Part shown: positions 48,476 through 57,735 of the stretch, in pieces
Numbering within the stretch: position 1 is the first letter of the stretch
Layout of the letters: each line of letters starts with the position of its first letter
Source: Nocardioides coralli
Lineage (GTDB): Bacteria > Actinomycetota > Actinomycetes > Propionibacteriales > Nocardioidaceae
Direction: 5' to 3'
Length of the DNA stretch: 64,000 nt
NCBI RefSeq assembly: GCF_019880385.1
Contig: NZ_CP082273.1
Span: 496,001 to 560,000, forward strand
The notes under the pieces: generated by a model
What the model saw: only the letters and a program-made list of their open reading frames with translations
What the model was told of the DNA's origin: nothing
The model's database searches: none
Program-made: the position numbers and the translations under genes

Positions 48476-50764
48476 GTGACCGGCGAGGACGGCTTCGGCG
48501 ATCGGTTGCGGGCCCTGCGCGAGGCCGCCGGGCTCACCCAGGAGGAGCTGGCCACGCGGGCAGGGCTCAGCGCCAAGGCGGTGAGCCTGCTCGAGCGTGG
48601 GGAGCGGACCCGGCCCTACGCCCACACGGTGACGTCCCTGGCCGAGGCGCTGGGTCTGTCGGAGGAGCAGCGGACGGCGTTGCGCGCGGCGGCGCGCGGG
48701 GCCGCCGCGACTGACACGTCCCCGACGTGGCCGGTTCCGCCGACCCCCCTCGTCGGCCGGGACCGGGAGCTGCACGCGCTGACCGAGCTGCTGGGCGATC
48801 CCGATACCCGGCTGGTCACCCTGACCGGACCAGGCGGTGTGGGCAAGACCCGGCTCGCCCTGGGGTTGCTGTCGCAGCTGGCGCCCGCCTTCCCCGCCGG
48901 TGCGGTCTTCGTGCCGTTGGCCCCGGTCGCCTCGCCCGACCTCGTGCTCCCGACGCTGGTGCGGGCTCTCGGGCTCAGGGAGGCGGGGGGTGAGCGTGCG
49001 GAGCTGCTCCGACGGCACCTGGCAGGCCGTCGCCTGCTGCTGGTGCTCGACAACGTCGAGCACCTGCTCCCCGCCGCCGCGGACCTGGCCCCGCTGCTGA
49101 CGCTGCCCGAGGGACCCGTGCTGCTCGTGACCAGCCGGGCACCGCTGCGGCTGCGTGGCGAGCGTGAGGTGCCCGTCCAGCCGCTGTGGTCTCCCGAGAC
49201 CGATCGGCCGTCCGCCGAGGCCGTGCTGGGGTCTCCGGCCGGCCGCGTGTTCGCCGAGCGGGCCCGCGACGTGTCCCCGACCTTCGACGTGACGGAGGCG
49301 AACGCCGCCGAGGTGGCGGCGATCTGCCGGCGGCTCTCCGGGGTGCCGCTGGCGCTGGAGATCGTCGCGGCCCGGATCCGGTTCCTAGGGCCCGGTCAGC
49401 TCCTGGCCCGGCTCGACGACGCCTTGCAGCAGGAGGGAGCGCGGGACCTGCCCGAGCGCCATCGCACGCTGGGCCGAACCCTGGACTGGAGCCACGACCT
49501 GCTGGAGGAGCCGGACCGGGTGCTGCTCGCCCGGCTGTCGGTTCTCGCCGGCGACTTCGACCTCGATGCTGCCGAGGCCGTCGGCGGCGACCTCGGCGAC
49601 CGCGACGTGACCACCGCGCTCGGGCACCTCGTGGACCACTCTCTCGTGGTGGCCGAGGCCGACACGGGTGGGACGACTGTCCGGTACCGGATGCTCGAGC
49701 CGGTGCGCCAGTACGCCGCCCGCCGGCTCGCCGACCACCGTGACCCGGATGCGGTGCGGCTCGCGCACGCGACGTACTTCCTCGGGATGGCCGAGCGGGC
49801 CCAGCCGCTGCTCGAGGGCGCCGAGCAGGTCACGGTGCTCGATCGGCTCACGAGCGTGAACGACGATCTCCGGTCTGCCATCGGGTGGACGGTCGGCGCG
49901 GGCCGGGCGAGCTGGGCGGTGCGCTTCGGCTGGGCGCTCCGCATCTTCTGGTTGATGCGCGATCGTCGGGAGGAGGGCCGGGTGCTGCTCGAGCCCGCGG
50001 TGGACGCGCCGGAGCTCTCCCGTCGCGACCGGGCGATGCTGCTCCACGTGCTGGCCTTCTGCCGCTACGGCTTCGCGGGCCCGCATCGCCGGCTGGCGGA
50101 GGAGAGCCTGGCCCTGTTCCGCGACGTCGGGGACACGCGCGGTGAGGAGTACGCCCTCGGCATGCTCGGGTTCGCGCTGCTCGCCGAGGGCGCGACCGAG
50201 GAGGCCCGGTCCGTGCTGGAGCAGGCTCTGGCCCTGAGCCGGGCCCGGGGTGACGACGCGAACTCCGCTCACCTGCTCAACCACCTCGCGGTGGTGCCGC
50301 TCCGGCAGGGGGACCCGAATTCCGCCGAGGCGCTCGCCCGGCAGGCGCTCAACCTCACCCGCCGGACCGGGGAGCGGCTGGCCCGGCAGACGGCGCTGCA
50401 GGTGCTCGGGACTCTCGCCTGGGCTGCCGGCGACGACGACCGGGCGCGTGGCCACTTCCGCGACTCGCTCCAGGTGGCCGTCGAGCTGGCCGACACGGTC
50501 AACATCGCCTACTGCCTCCGCGGCATCGCCCTCGCCGATGGCGTGGCGGGCGCGTCGATCACCGCCGCTCGCCTGCTCGGCGCGGCCGACGTCGTCCTCG
50601 CTGACGCAGGCGACCCGGTCTTCGCGTGGGTGGTCCGTGAGCTCGACGACGCGGCGGCTTCCGCGGTGCGCGAGGCCGCGTCCCGCGCGCCGTGGCAGGC
50701 GGCCTACGAGGAAGGGCGGTCGGCGGAGCTGCTCGACCTCGTGACGCAGCTGCTCGACGACTGA
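48476..50764 (+). CDS. XRE-HTH / STAND-ATPase / TPR transcriptional regulator
   Basis: The 762-residue regulator has an N-terminal XRE HTH ([21 protein letters not shown] and [15 protein letters not shown]) and a STAND/NB-ARC module: [13 protein letters not shown], Walker [17 protein letters not shown] near residue 120, [19 protein letters not shown] as Walker B, and [20 protein letters not shown] winged-helix region follows ([20 protein letters not shown]), and about 300 residues of TPR repeats. ATP-bound oligomers of such proteins activate genes on ligand binding. It is divergent from the sulfotransferase, which is the probable target. Confidence 0.9.
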   Translation: MTGEDGFGDRLRALREAAGLTQEELATRAGLSAKAVSLLERGERTRPYAHTVTSLAEALGLSEEQRTALRAAARGAAATDTSPTWPVPPTPLVGRDRELHALTELLGDPDTRLVTLTGPGGVGKTRLALGLLSQLAPAFPAGAVFVPLAPVASPDLVLPTLVRALGLREAGGERAELLRRHLAGRRLLLVLDNVEHLLPAAADLAPLLTLPEGPVLLVTSRAPLRLRGEREVPVQPLWSPETDRPSAEAVLGSPAGRVFAERARDVSPTFDVTEANAAEVAAICRRLSGVPLALEIVAARIRFLGPGQLLARLDDALQQEGARDLPERHRTLGRTLDWSHDLLEEPDRVLLARLSVLAGDFDLDAAEAVGGDLGDRDVTTALGHLVDHSLVVAEADTGGTTVRYRMLEPVRQYAARRLADHRDPDAVRLAHATYFLGMAERAQPLLEGAEQVTVLDRLTSVNDDLRSAIGWTVGAGRASWAVRFGWALRIFWLMRDRREEGRVLLEPAVDAPELSRRDRAMLLHVLAFCRYGFAGPHRRLAEESLALFRDVGDTRGEEYALGMLGFALLAEGATEEARSVLEQALALSRARGDDANSAHLLNHLAVVPLRQGDPNSAEALARQALNLTRRTGERLARQTALQVLGTLAWAAGDDDRARGHFRDSLQVAVELADTVNIAYCLRGIALADGVAGASITAARLLGAADVVLADAGDPVFAWVVRELDDAAASAVREAASRAPWQAAYEEGRSAELLDLVTQLLDD

Positions 50765-50772
50765 GCCAGTGG

Positions 50773-50943
50773 CTCAGAACCCGAGGCCGCCACCCCCGTG
50801 GTCGTGGTTGCGCTGCCTGATCTCGGTCCAGGCCCGCGCCTCCTCGTAGCCGGCCCCGGACGCGGAGGACGCGGAGCGGTTGCGGCGCGACGGCCGGCGC
50901 AGCACGAAGAGCGCCAGGAAGAGGACGGCCGCGATGCCGGCCA
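50773..50943 (-). repeat. Left direct repeat bounding the 10.3-kb cassette
   Basis: About 170 bp nearly identical to 61280-61452, in the same orientation. The repeat ends exactly at GCCGGCCA, after which the two copies diverge. Only about 6 substitutions and indels of 3 and 6 bp separate them. Confidence 0.85.
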
Positions 50944-50944
50944 C
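50774..50944 (-). pseudogene. 5'-truncated copy of the small membrane-protein gene at 61280
   Basis: The 56-codon frame (GTG start by default) encodes AGIAAVLFLALFVLRRPSRR and continues to NHDHGGGGLGF. It matches the 64-residue protein at 61280-61474 except for two small in-frame indels (-2 near the GYEEAR junction, +1 in the Gly tract). DNA identity of the shared 170 bp is very high. It lacks the first eight codons, MSEGYYVL, and their ribosome site, and its in-frame upstream stop is the stop of the isomerase gene. It may be an inactive remnant created when the adjacent cassette arrived. Confidence 0.75.
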
Positions 50945-50962
50945 GCTGTGGCGGGGGCCGCC

Positions 50963-51865
50963 CTAGAGGTGCGGCTCCACGAGCTCGACGTAACGGCGGG
51001 CCAGCGTGTCGACGACGGCATGGCCGTCGGCAGCCCACACGTCGGCGTTGAAGATCTCGACCTCGACGTCGCCGCGGTAGCCGGTCGCGGACACGCAGGA
51101 GGTGAGGTGGTGGAAGTCGATGTGGCCGTCGCCCATCATCCCGCGCGAAAGTAGGGCGTCGGGCGGCAGCGGCGTGATCCACTCGCAGACCTGGTAGCTG
51201 GCCACCCGGTCGGCCGCCCGGGCGATCTGCTCCTCGACGCCGGGCTCCCACCAGACGTGGAAGGTGTCGACCACGACCCCCACCGCCGCCTGCGGCAGCG
51301 GCTCGGCGATGGCGAGGGCCTGGTCGAGCGTGGAGACCACGCCCCGGTCGGCTGCGAAGATGGGGTGCATCGGCTCGATCGCGAGCCGGACGCCGGTCTC
51401 GAGCGCGTGGGGGACGAGCGCCTCGACGGCGTCGGCCACCCGCCCGCGGGCGGCCCGCAGGTCCCGGTCGCCGTGAGGGAGCCCCCCGGGGACCACCACG
51501 AGGCACGGGGCGCCGAGCGCCGCAGCCTCGTCCAGCGCGCGGCGGTTGTCGTCGTGCCGCTCACGCCGCGTGGCCGCCTCCGGCGAGGTCATGAAGCCAC
51601 CTCGGCACAGCGAGGAGACGCGCAGCCCGGCGTCCTGGACCATCCGGACGGCCGTGTCCAGCCCGACCTCGGCCACGGGCTCGCGCCACACGCCGATGGC
51701 CGGCAGGCCGTGGGAGGCGCACGCGTCGACGGCCTCGGCCAGCGACCACCGGTCGACGGTCTTCTGGTTGAGGGAGAGCCTGGCCAGCCGCGCGTCGCCC
51801 GGGGCAGGGGTGGGGACGCGGGCGGGCGTGCCTGAGGGGAGGTCCACCGCGGTGGTGACGGTCAT
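50963..51865 (-). CDS. Sugar isomerase/epimerase (AP endonuclease 2 / xylose isomerase-like TIM barrel)
   Basis: The 300-residue TIM barrel has LSLNQKTVDRWSLAEAVDAC, LRVSSLCRGGFMTSPEAATR, CLVVVPGGLPHG, VRLAIEPMHPIFAADRG, GVVVDTFHVWWEPGVEEQI, YQVCEWITPLPPD, and MMGDGHIDFHHL with VEVEIFNADVWA. The Glu, Asp, His and Glu residues in AIEPMH, VVDTFH, GDGHID and VEIFN are the divalent-metal ligands of the family. Similar enzymes isomerise, epimerise or eliminate on keto-sugars. Its ATG overlaps the DUF993 stop. Confidence 0.9.
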   Translation of the reverse strand: MTVTTAVDLPSGTPARVPTPAPGDARLARLSLNQKTVDRWSLAEAVDACASHGLPAIGVWREPVAEVGLDTAVRMVQDAGLRVSSLCRGGFMTSPEAATRRERHDDNRRALDEAAALGAPCLVVVPGGLPHGDRDLRAARGRVADAVEALVPHALETGVRLAIEPMHPIFAADRGVVSTLDQALAIAEPLPQAAVGVVVDTFHVWWEPGVEEQIARAADRVASYQVCEWITPLPPDALLSRGMMGDGHIDFHHLTSCVSATGYRGDVEVEIFNADVWAADGHAVVDTLARRYVELVEPHL

Positions 51866-53040
51866 CGCGGCACCCCTGCCGCGTCGAGCACCAGCCGCAG
51901 CCGGTGGGCCGCCAGCGCCGGGTCGGGCAGCAGCCGGGCCTCGTTGGCCAGCTCGAACAGCCTCCCGAGGTGCACCACGCTGCGGGCTGCCTGGAGGCCG
52001 CCCACCATCGTGAAGCCGGGCTGGTGACCGCTGAGCCAGGCGAGGAACGCGATGCCGGTCTTGTAGTGCCACGTGGGGGCCTCGAAGACGTGTCGCGACA
52101 GGGGCAGCGTCGGCGCCATCTCGGCGTCGTACGTCGCGAGGTCCCCGTCGTCGAGCGCGGCGAGCGCGGCTGCGGCCGCCGGGGCGACGGCCGCGAAGGC
52201 GCCGAGCAGGGCGTCGGAGTGGTGGGTGCCGTCGCCGCGGATCAGCTCGGGGTAGTGGAAGTCGTCGCCGGTGTAGAGGCGCACCCCCTCAGGCAACGCG
52301 GCTCGCAGCCCGGTCTCGTGGTCGGCGGACAGCAGCGACACCTTGACGCCGTCGATCCGGTCGGCGTGCTCGCGGACCAGCCCGAGGAACGTCTCGGTGG
52401 CGGCGTCGACGTCGACGTCGCCCCAGTAGCCCCGCAGTTGCGGGTCGAACGCCTCGCCGAGCCAGTGGAGGACCACCGGTTCGCGCACCTGGCGCAGCAG
52501 CTCACCGTAGACCTCGAGGTAGTCCTCAGGACCGCGGGCGACGGCGGCCAGCTGCCGCGAGGCCATCAGGATCACCTGGGCGCCGGTGCCCTCGACGAAG
52601 GCGACCTGCTCGGCGAAGGCGTCGCGCACCTCCGCGGCGCTCGCGAGAGCTCCGACATGGTCCGTGCCTGCCCCGGCAGCGATCCGGGCGTCGTGGTCAC
52701 GCGCCTGGTCGGCGCTGCGGCTGACCAGCTCCTGCACCGCGGGCCAGTCCAGGCCCATGTTGCGCTGGGCCGTGTCCATCGCCTCGGCGACGCCGAACCC
52801 GTGACGGAACAGGTGCTGGCGGAACGCCAGCGTCGCCTCCCAGTCGAGGGCGGCGGGGGCACCGGGGACGTTCTCGGCCAGTGGGTCGGCCACCACGTGG
52901 GCGGCCGCGAAGGCCACCCGCTCCCGGAAGGGCGTCGGGTGGGGCGCCCAGGCGCGCGGCTCGCGGAGCCCGACGGTCGCCGTGCTGCCGTCGGCCCGGG
53001 GGACGACGACCGAGCCGAGGCGGGTGTGGGTGGTGGTCAC
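51862..53040 (-). CDS. DUF993 (dihydrodipicolinate synthase-related) protein
   Basis: The 392-residue protein matches DUF993, a branch of class I aldolase-like TIM barrels. Visible segments are RERVAFAAAHVVADPLAENV, DWEATLAFRQHLFRHGFGVAEAMDTAQR (quoted in part), REPVVLHWLGEAFDPQLRGYWG, RIDGVKVSLLSADHE and LYTGDDFHYPELIRGDG. Lys233 in DGVKVS is at the place of the Schiff-base Lys of DHDPS/NAL-type aldolases. It could cleave a keto-acid or keto-sugar. GTG is taken as start, overlapping the Gfo/Idh stop (GTGA). Confidence 0.85.
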   Translation of the reverse strand: MTTTHTRLGSVVVPRADGSTATVGLREPRAWAPHPTPFRERVAFAAAHVVADPLAENVPGAPAALDWEATLAFRQHLFRHGFGVAEAMDTAQRNMGLDWPAVQELVSRSADQARDHDARIAAGAGTDHVGALASAAEVRDAFAEQVAFVEGTGAQVILMASRQLAAVARGPEDYLEVYGELLRQVREPVVLHWLGEAFDPQLRGYWGDVDVDAATETFLGLVREHADRIDGVKVSLLSADHETGLRAALPEGVRLYTGDDFHYPELIRGDGTHHSDALLGAFAAVAPAAAAALAALDDGDLATYDAEMAPTLPLSRHVFEAPTWHYKTGIAFLAWLSGHQPGFTMVGGLQAARSVVHLGRLFELANEARLLPDPALAAHRLRLVLDAAGVPR

Positions 53041-54173
53041 AGCTCGACCCGTCGGCCCTCGGCGGACGAGGCGAGCCCGGCGTCGACCAGCCGGAGGCCG
53101 CGGACGCCGGCCGCGAAGTCGTAGGGGTGCGGGCGGCCGTGGTGGACATCGAGGAGGAACTGCTCCCACTGTGCGCGGAAGCCGTTGCCGAACTCCTGGT
53201 TGTCGGGGACCTCCTGCCACTGCCCGCGGAAGTCCTCGGTGGTGGGGAGGTCGGGGTTCCACACCGGCTTGGGCGTCGCCTCCCGCGGCTGGATCCGGCA
53301 CCCGAACAGGCCGGCCACCGCGGAGCCGCGGGTGCCGTCGACCTGGAACTCCACGAGCTCCTTGCGCTCGACCCGGACCGCCCACGAGGAGTTCACCTGG
53401 GCGATGACCCCGCCCTCCAGCTCGAAGATCGCGTACGCCGCGTCGTCGGCCGTGGCTGCGTACGGCTCGCCGTTCTCGTCCCACCGCTCCGGGATGTGGG
53501 TCACGGCCCGGGCCGTCACCGCCTCGACGCCGCCGAAGAGGTTCTCGAGGACGTAGTTCCAGTGGCAGAACATGTCGAGGACCATCCCGCCGCCGTCCTC
53601 GGCGCGGTAGTTCCAGCTCGGGCGCTGGGCGGGCAGGTAGTCACCCTCGAACACCCAGTAGCCGAACTCCCCACGGACCGACAGGATGCGGCCGAAGAAG
53701 CCGCCGTCGATGAGTCGCTTGAGCTTCATCAGGCCGGGCAGGTAGAGCTTGTCGTGGACGACGCCGTTGATGATCCCGTGCTGGGCCGCGGCGTCCACGA
53801 GCTCCTGGCCCTCCGACACCGACTCGGCAATGGGCTTCTCGGTGAACACGTGCTTGCCGGCGGCCGCCGCCTTGAGGATGGCCTTCTTGCGCTCGCTGGT
53901 CACCTGGGCGTCGAAGTAGATCGGCGCACCGTCCTCGGCGAGCGCGGTGTCGAGGTCGGTCGTCCAGTCGGCGATCCCGTGGTAGGTCGCGAGGCGCTCG
54001 AGCTTGTCGGCGTTGCGGCCGACGAGGACGGGCTCGACCTGCAGCCGGCCGCCGTCGGGGAGCGGGACCCCGCCGTCGTCGCGGATCGCGAGGATCGAGC
54101 GCAGCAGGTGCTGGCGGTAGCCCATCCGGCCGGTGACGCCGTTCATCAGGATGCGGTAGGTGGTGTCTGGCAT
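53037..54173 (-). CDS. Gfo/Idh/MocA-family oxidoreductase
   Basis: The 378-residue NAD(P)-dependent dehydrogenase, the first sugar-modifying enzyme of the cassette, has an N-terminal Rossmann motif ILMNGVTGRMGYRQHL (reminiscent of DapB rather than the usual GxGxxG), VLVGRNADKLERLATYHG, the hallmark EKP in KHVFTEKPIAESVSEGQ (Lys113) and, in the substrate domain, RAEDGGGMVLDMFCHWNYVL with catalytic Asp/His candidates. It oxidises a sugar or cyclitol hydroxyl. It lies 33 bp after livF on the same strand, and DUF993 overlaps its end. Confidence 0.9.
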   Translation of the reverse strand: MPDTTYRILMNGVTGRMGYRQHLLRSILAIRDDGGVPLPDGGRLQVEPVLVGRNADKLERLATYHGIADWTTDLDTALAEDGAPIYFDAQVTSERKKAILKAAAAGKHVFTEKPIAESVSEGQELVDAAAQHGIINGVVHDKLYLPGLMKLKRLIDGGFFGRILSVRGEFGYWVFEGDYLPAQRPSWNYRAEDGGGMVLDMFCHWNYVLENLFGGVEAVTARAVTHIPERWDENGEPYAATADDAAYAIFELEGGVIAQVNSSWAVRVERKELVEFQVDGTRGSAVAGLFGCRIQPREATPKPVWNPDLPTTEDFRGQWQEVPDNQEFGNGFRAQWEQFLLDVHHGRPHPYDFAAGVRGLRLVDAGLASSAEGRRVEL

Positions 54174-54206
54174 GTGTGGTCCTCGCGGTAGTGGCGGAAG
54201 CGGTGG

Positions 54207-54953
54207 TCAGCTGGTGCTGGGGGCCTGCGGACGGCCACCCAGGTAGAGCTCGGCGAGCTGCGGGTCCTCCAGCAGCTCCTGGGCGGGGCCGGAGATGTGG
54301 ACCCGGCCGAGGTCGAGGACGCAGCCGAGGTCGGCTGTCTCGAGCGCGCGCCGGGCGTTCTGCTCGACGAGCAGCACGGCGGTGCCGGCGTCGCGCATGC
54401 GGACCACCTGCTCGAAGACGGTGCCCGTGGCCTTGGGGTCCAGGCCCATCGACGGCTCGTCGAGCAGCACCACCTGGGGGCTCACCATCAACGACCGCGC
54501 GAACTCGACCTGCTTCTGCTGCCCACCGGAGAGAGCGCCGGCAAGGGCGTTCCAGCGGTCGGCGACGACCGGGAAGAGGGACTTCACGAAGTCGATCCGG
54601 TCGTTGACCTCGGAGCGGTCCTTGACCGAGAAGGCGCCCAGCCGGACGTTCTCCTCGACCGTCATCTCCTTGAAGACGCTGTGGCCCTGGAGGACGTGGG
54701 AGAGCCCGGCGGCCAGCATCTGCTGGGGGTTGTTCTGGGTGACGTCCTCGCCGGCGACCCGGATGGTGCCGCTGCGGGGCGTCAGCATGCCGCTGGCGAC
54801 CTTCAGGACGGTGGACTTGCCGGCGCCGTTGGGGCCGACGAGGCACACGACGGTGGCGGGTGGGACCTTGACCGTGAGGCCGCGCAGCACCAGGGCCGCC
54901 CGGCCGTAGCCGGCCTCGATGCCCTCGAGCTCGAGCAGGTGTTCAGACGCCAA
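54207..54953 (-). CDS. livF: Branched-chain-type ABC transporter ATPase (LivF-like)
   Basis: The 248-residue ATPase has Walker A GPNGAGKSTVLKVASGML, Q-loop LSHVLQGHSVFKEMTVEENV, signature ALSGGQQKQVEFARSLM, Walker B VVLLDEPSMGLDPKATG and VLLVEQNARRALETAD (the family H-loop His is replaced by Asn/Gln context, normal for LivF). The ATG overlaps the LivG end by 11 bp. Part of a five-gene importer; the genes nearby point to a sugar derivative, not branched-chain amino acids. Confidence 0.9.
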   Translation of the reverse strand: MASEHLLELEGIEAGYGRAALVLRGLTVKVPPATVVCLVGPNGAGKSTVLKVASGMLTPRSGTIRVAGEDVTQNNPQQMLAAGLSHVLQGHSVFKEMTVEENVRLGAFSVKDRSEVNDRIDFVKSLFPVVADRWNALAGALSGGQQKQVEFARSLMVSPQVVLLDEPSMGLDPKATGTVFEQVVRMRDAGTAVLLVEQNARRALETADLGCVLDLGRVHISGPAQELLEDPQLAELYLGGRPQAPSTS

Positions 54954-55716
54954 GGTAGGCCTCCAGGACTCGGGGGTCGTTCTGCACGACCGACGGCGCT
55001 CCCTCGCAGATCTGGCGGCCGCGGTCGAAGACGACCACGTGGTCCGACAGGCTCATGACGAGGTCCATGTTGTGCTCGACGACGATGAAGGTCTTTCCCT
55101 CGGCGTTGAGCGAGCGGACGAGGTTGGCGATCCTGTCGATCAGCGCCGGGTTCACGCCGCCGGCGGGCTCGTCGAGCATGATCGTCTCGGGGTCGGCCAT
55201 CAGCACGCCGGCCAGCTCGAGCAGCTTCTGCTGGCCGTAGGAGAGGTCACGGGCCTCGGCGTGCTCGAGGTGGTCGATTCCCACCCGAGCCAGCAGCCCG
55301 CGTGCACGCTCCATGTCGGCGCGGTCCTGGGCGCTGCGGAGCTGACGCCCAAGGCTGCCGGGCCGCACCGCGACCAGCAGGTTCTCCATCACGGTCATCC
55401 GCGGGAAGATTCGGCACAGCTGGAAGCTGCGGCCGATGCCGGCCCGTGCGACCCGGTGCGGCGGCTTGCGGGTGATGTCGCGGCCGCGGTAGGTCACCGT
55501 GCCCTCGTCTGGCTGGATCATCCCGGTGACGCAGTTGAAGAACGTCGTCTTTCCCGACCCGTTGGGTCCGATCAGGGCGTTGACCTTGCCGTGGTGGAAG
55601 CGGACGCTGGCGCCGTCGACGGCCTGGACGCCGCCGAAGGCCTTGCGCAGCCCGTCGGTGGCCAGGCTGACCTCGGCCGGGGCGACGGCCTCGGGCTGCG
55701 GGCTGGTGGCGGTCAC
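54943..55716 (-). CDS. livG: Branched-chain-type ABC transporter ATPase (LivG-like)
   Basis: The 257-residue ATPase has the LivG-type long insert: GPNGSGKTTFFNCVTGMIQP, GRDITRKPPHRVARAGIGRS, FQLCRIFPRMTVMENLLVAV, LSYGQQKLLELAGVLMADP, IMLDEPAGGVNPALID and VVEHNMDLVMSLSDHVVV. The GTG start overlaps the livM stop as GTGA. Cytosolic partner of LivF. Confidence 0.9.
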   Translation of the reverse strand: MTATSPQPEAVAPAEVSLATDGLRKAFGGVQAVDGASVRFHHGKVNALIGPNGSGKTTFFNCVTGMIQPDEGTVTYRGRDITRKPPHRVARAGIGRSFQLCRIFPRMTVMENLLVAVRPGSLGRQLRSAQDRADMERARGLLARVGIDHLEHAEARDLSYGQQKLLELAGVLMADPETIMLDEPAGGVNPALIDRIANLVRSLNAEGKTFIVVEHNMDLVMSLSDHVVVFDRGRQICEGAPSVVQNDPRVLEAYLGV

Positions 55717-56831
55717 CGGTGTGCTCCTTCGTTCTCGCGGGACGGGCTTGCGCCGTCGGTGGTGTCGTCTGTCTCCTCGGCCGCGCCGCGCCGCTGCTGG
55801 GCGAGGTCGGCCTGGGTCATCTCGCGGATCGAGGCCGCCTGCGGCCGGAACCGTGCGACCAGCTGGGAGATCGCGGGGATGATGCCGTCGGGCATGAACA
55901 GGACCACCACGGCCAGCAGCAGGCCCATGGCGACGAGGTGGAACTGCGTGTCGCCGTACTGGTTCTTGAAGTACTCGACGGCGTACCCGACGATCACGGC
56001 GCCGAGCAGCGGGCCGAACAGGCTCCGGATCCCGCCGAGCAGGCTCATCAGCACCATGTAGGAGCCGACCAGGATGGAGAACTGGAAGATCGGGTCGAGG
56101 AACCCGAACCAGAGGGCGTAGAGGCCGCCGCCGAGGGCGGTGAAGAACGCCGACACCACGAAGGCGACCAGCTTGTAGCGGAAGGTGGGGACTCCCAGCG
56201 ACTGCGCCTTGTCCTCGTCCTCGCGGATCGCCTTCAGGCCCATGCCGAACCGGGACCGGTCGATGGCCCACCAGGTGAGCAGGGCCACCGCGAGCAGCGC
56301 GGCGTGGAGGTAGAAGAAGCGCTCGTGCTGCTCGGGGCGCAGCACCGAGGGGTCGAACGGCCGCGGGATCCGCAGTCCGTTGGAGCCGCCCGTGAACGAG
56401 CCCCAGGACTGGAAGACCAGCAGCAGGATGAGCACGAGGGCGATCGACACGATCACGAAGGACGCGCCGCGGACCCGCAGGCTGGCGATGCCGATCGGCA
56501 CCGCGAGCGCCGCCACGACGAGGCCGCCGGCCAGCATGGCCAGCCATGGGTTGACGCCGGTGTGGATCACCAGCAGCCCGGTGGCGTAGCCCCCGAGCCC
56601 GGAGTAGGAGGCGTGGCCCAGGGAGATGTAGCCGGTGAAGCCGCCGACGAAGTTCCACGACGTCGCCAGCACGGCGTAGCTCATGATCACCACGCCCACC
56701 GAGAGGATGAACGGGTCGGGGGCCAGGGAGGGGAACGACAGGACCAGCGCGGCCAGGACCACGAGTCCCGCGAGGCGGGCGAGCAGGAGCCCGCGGCCGG
56801 TGGTGGGGGCGGTGTCAGAAGCGCTGCGCAA
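55713..56831 (-). CDS. livM: Branched-chain-type ABC transporter permease (LivM-like)
   Basis: The 372-residue permease has about ten helices, including the family signature SWNFVGGFTGYISLGHASYS and VLMSLLGGIRSLFGPLLGA. The C-terminus is a long charged tail (RPQAASIREMTQADLAQQRRG and beyond). It starts at TTG 56831, strongly supported by GGAGG five bases upstream, and overlaps livH by 17 bp. A rare start makes initiation weaker and may balance the permease dimer. Confidence 0.9.
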   Translation of the reverse strand: MRSASDTAPTTGRGLLLARLAGLVVLAALVLSFPSLAPDPFILSVGVVIMSYAVLATSWNFVGGFTGYISLGHASYSGLGGYATGLLVIHTGVNPWLAMLAGGLVVAALAVPIGIASLRVRGASFVIVSIALVLILLLVFQSWGSFTGGSNGLRIPRPFDPSVLRPEQHERFFYLHAALLAVALLTWWAIDRSRFGMGLKAIREDEDKAQSLGVPTFRYKLVAFVVSAFFTALGGGLYALWFGFLDPIFQFSILVGSYMVLMSLLGGIRSLFGPLLGAVIVGYAVEYFKNQYGDTQFHLVAMGLLLAVVVLFMPDGIIPAISQLVARFRPQAASIREMTQADLAQQRRGAAEETDDTTDGASPSRENEGAHR

Positions 56832-57693
56832 GACGACCTCCGAAGAATCCCTGCGGCCGCACCATGAGCGTGAGGAACAGTGCCGCGTAGAAGAACGTCT
56901 GGGCCCAGGTGGTGCCCAGGGGGATCTGCAGCAGGCTCTGGCCGAGACCGAGCACGAGGGCCGCGATGGCGGCGCCCGGGATGCTGCCCAGACCGCCGAC
57001 CACGATGATCGCCATCAGCGGGCCGATCCAGTGCCAGTGGAGCGAGGGGTAGATGGTGGAGTCCAGCGCCAGCGCTGTCCCTCCGATGGCGGCGGTCGCG
57101 AGTCCGAGCCCGAACCCGTAGCCAGCCACCCGGTCGGTGTTGATGCCGACCAGCCGGGCGGCCTCCGGGTGCTGGATGGTGGCCCGGAGCGCCTGGCCGA
57201 ACTGCGTCTTCTTCAGCAGCACGTACAGGCCCAGCAACGACACGGCCGCCAGGGCAAAGGCGATCAGCTTGACCACCGCGACGTTGGCGCCGAAGACCTC
57301 GAAGCTGGCTGCGCCGTAGTCGAGCCGGATCCGGCGCTGGGTGCCGGTGAAGACGAAGCCCAGCATCCCCTCGATCACGAGCGCGATGGAGAAGGTGAGC
57401 AGCACCGACATCATCGTCAGCGTCGCCGGCCGCAGCCGTGAGAGCAGCAGGCGCTGCATCAGCACCCCGATCCCGAAGAAGAGCGGCACCGTCACGACCA
57501 GGGAGAGGAGCGGGTCGAGCCCCGTGCTCGTGGTGAAGTACCAGGCGAGGTACGCGGCGAGGATCAGGAACGCCGAGTGGGCGATCATCACCACCCGCAT
57601 CACGCCGAAGTAGAGCGTCAGGCCCGCTGCCAGGAGGGCGTAGAGCCCTCCCAGCAGGACGCCGAGCACGATGCTCTGGAGCAGCAGGGACAT
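56815..57693 (-). CDS. livH: Branched-chain-type ABC transporter permease (LivH-like)
   Basis: The 292-residue permease has eight helices: SIVLGVLLGGLYALLAAGLT, VVMIAHSAFLILAAYLAWY, VVTVPLFFGIGVLMQRLLL, and the coupling segment AAIGGTALALDSTIYPSLHW, with GPLMAIIVVGGLGSIPGAAI. It partners LivM. It is 42 bp downstream of the binding-protein gene, with the usual SBP-H-M-G-F order. Confidence 0.9.
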   Translation of the reverse strand: MSLLLQSIVLGVLLGGLYALLAAGLTLYFGVMRVVMIAHSAFLILAAYLAWYFTTSTGLDPLLSLVVTVPLFFGIGVLMQRLLLSRLRPATLTMMSVLLTFSIALVIEGMLGFVFTGTQRRIRLDYGAASFEVFGANVAVVKLIAFALAAVSLLGLYVLLKKTQFGQALRATIQHPEAARLVGINTDRVAGYGFGLGLATAAIGGTALALDSTIYPSLHWHWIGPLMAIIVVGGLGSIPGAAIAALVLGLGQSLLQIPLGTTWAQTFFYAALFLTLMVRPQGFFGGRLAQRF

Positions 57694-57735
57694 GGTGTGC
57701 CTTCCGTGGAATCGGGGTGCGTCAGCAGCGGGGGG

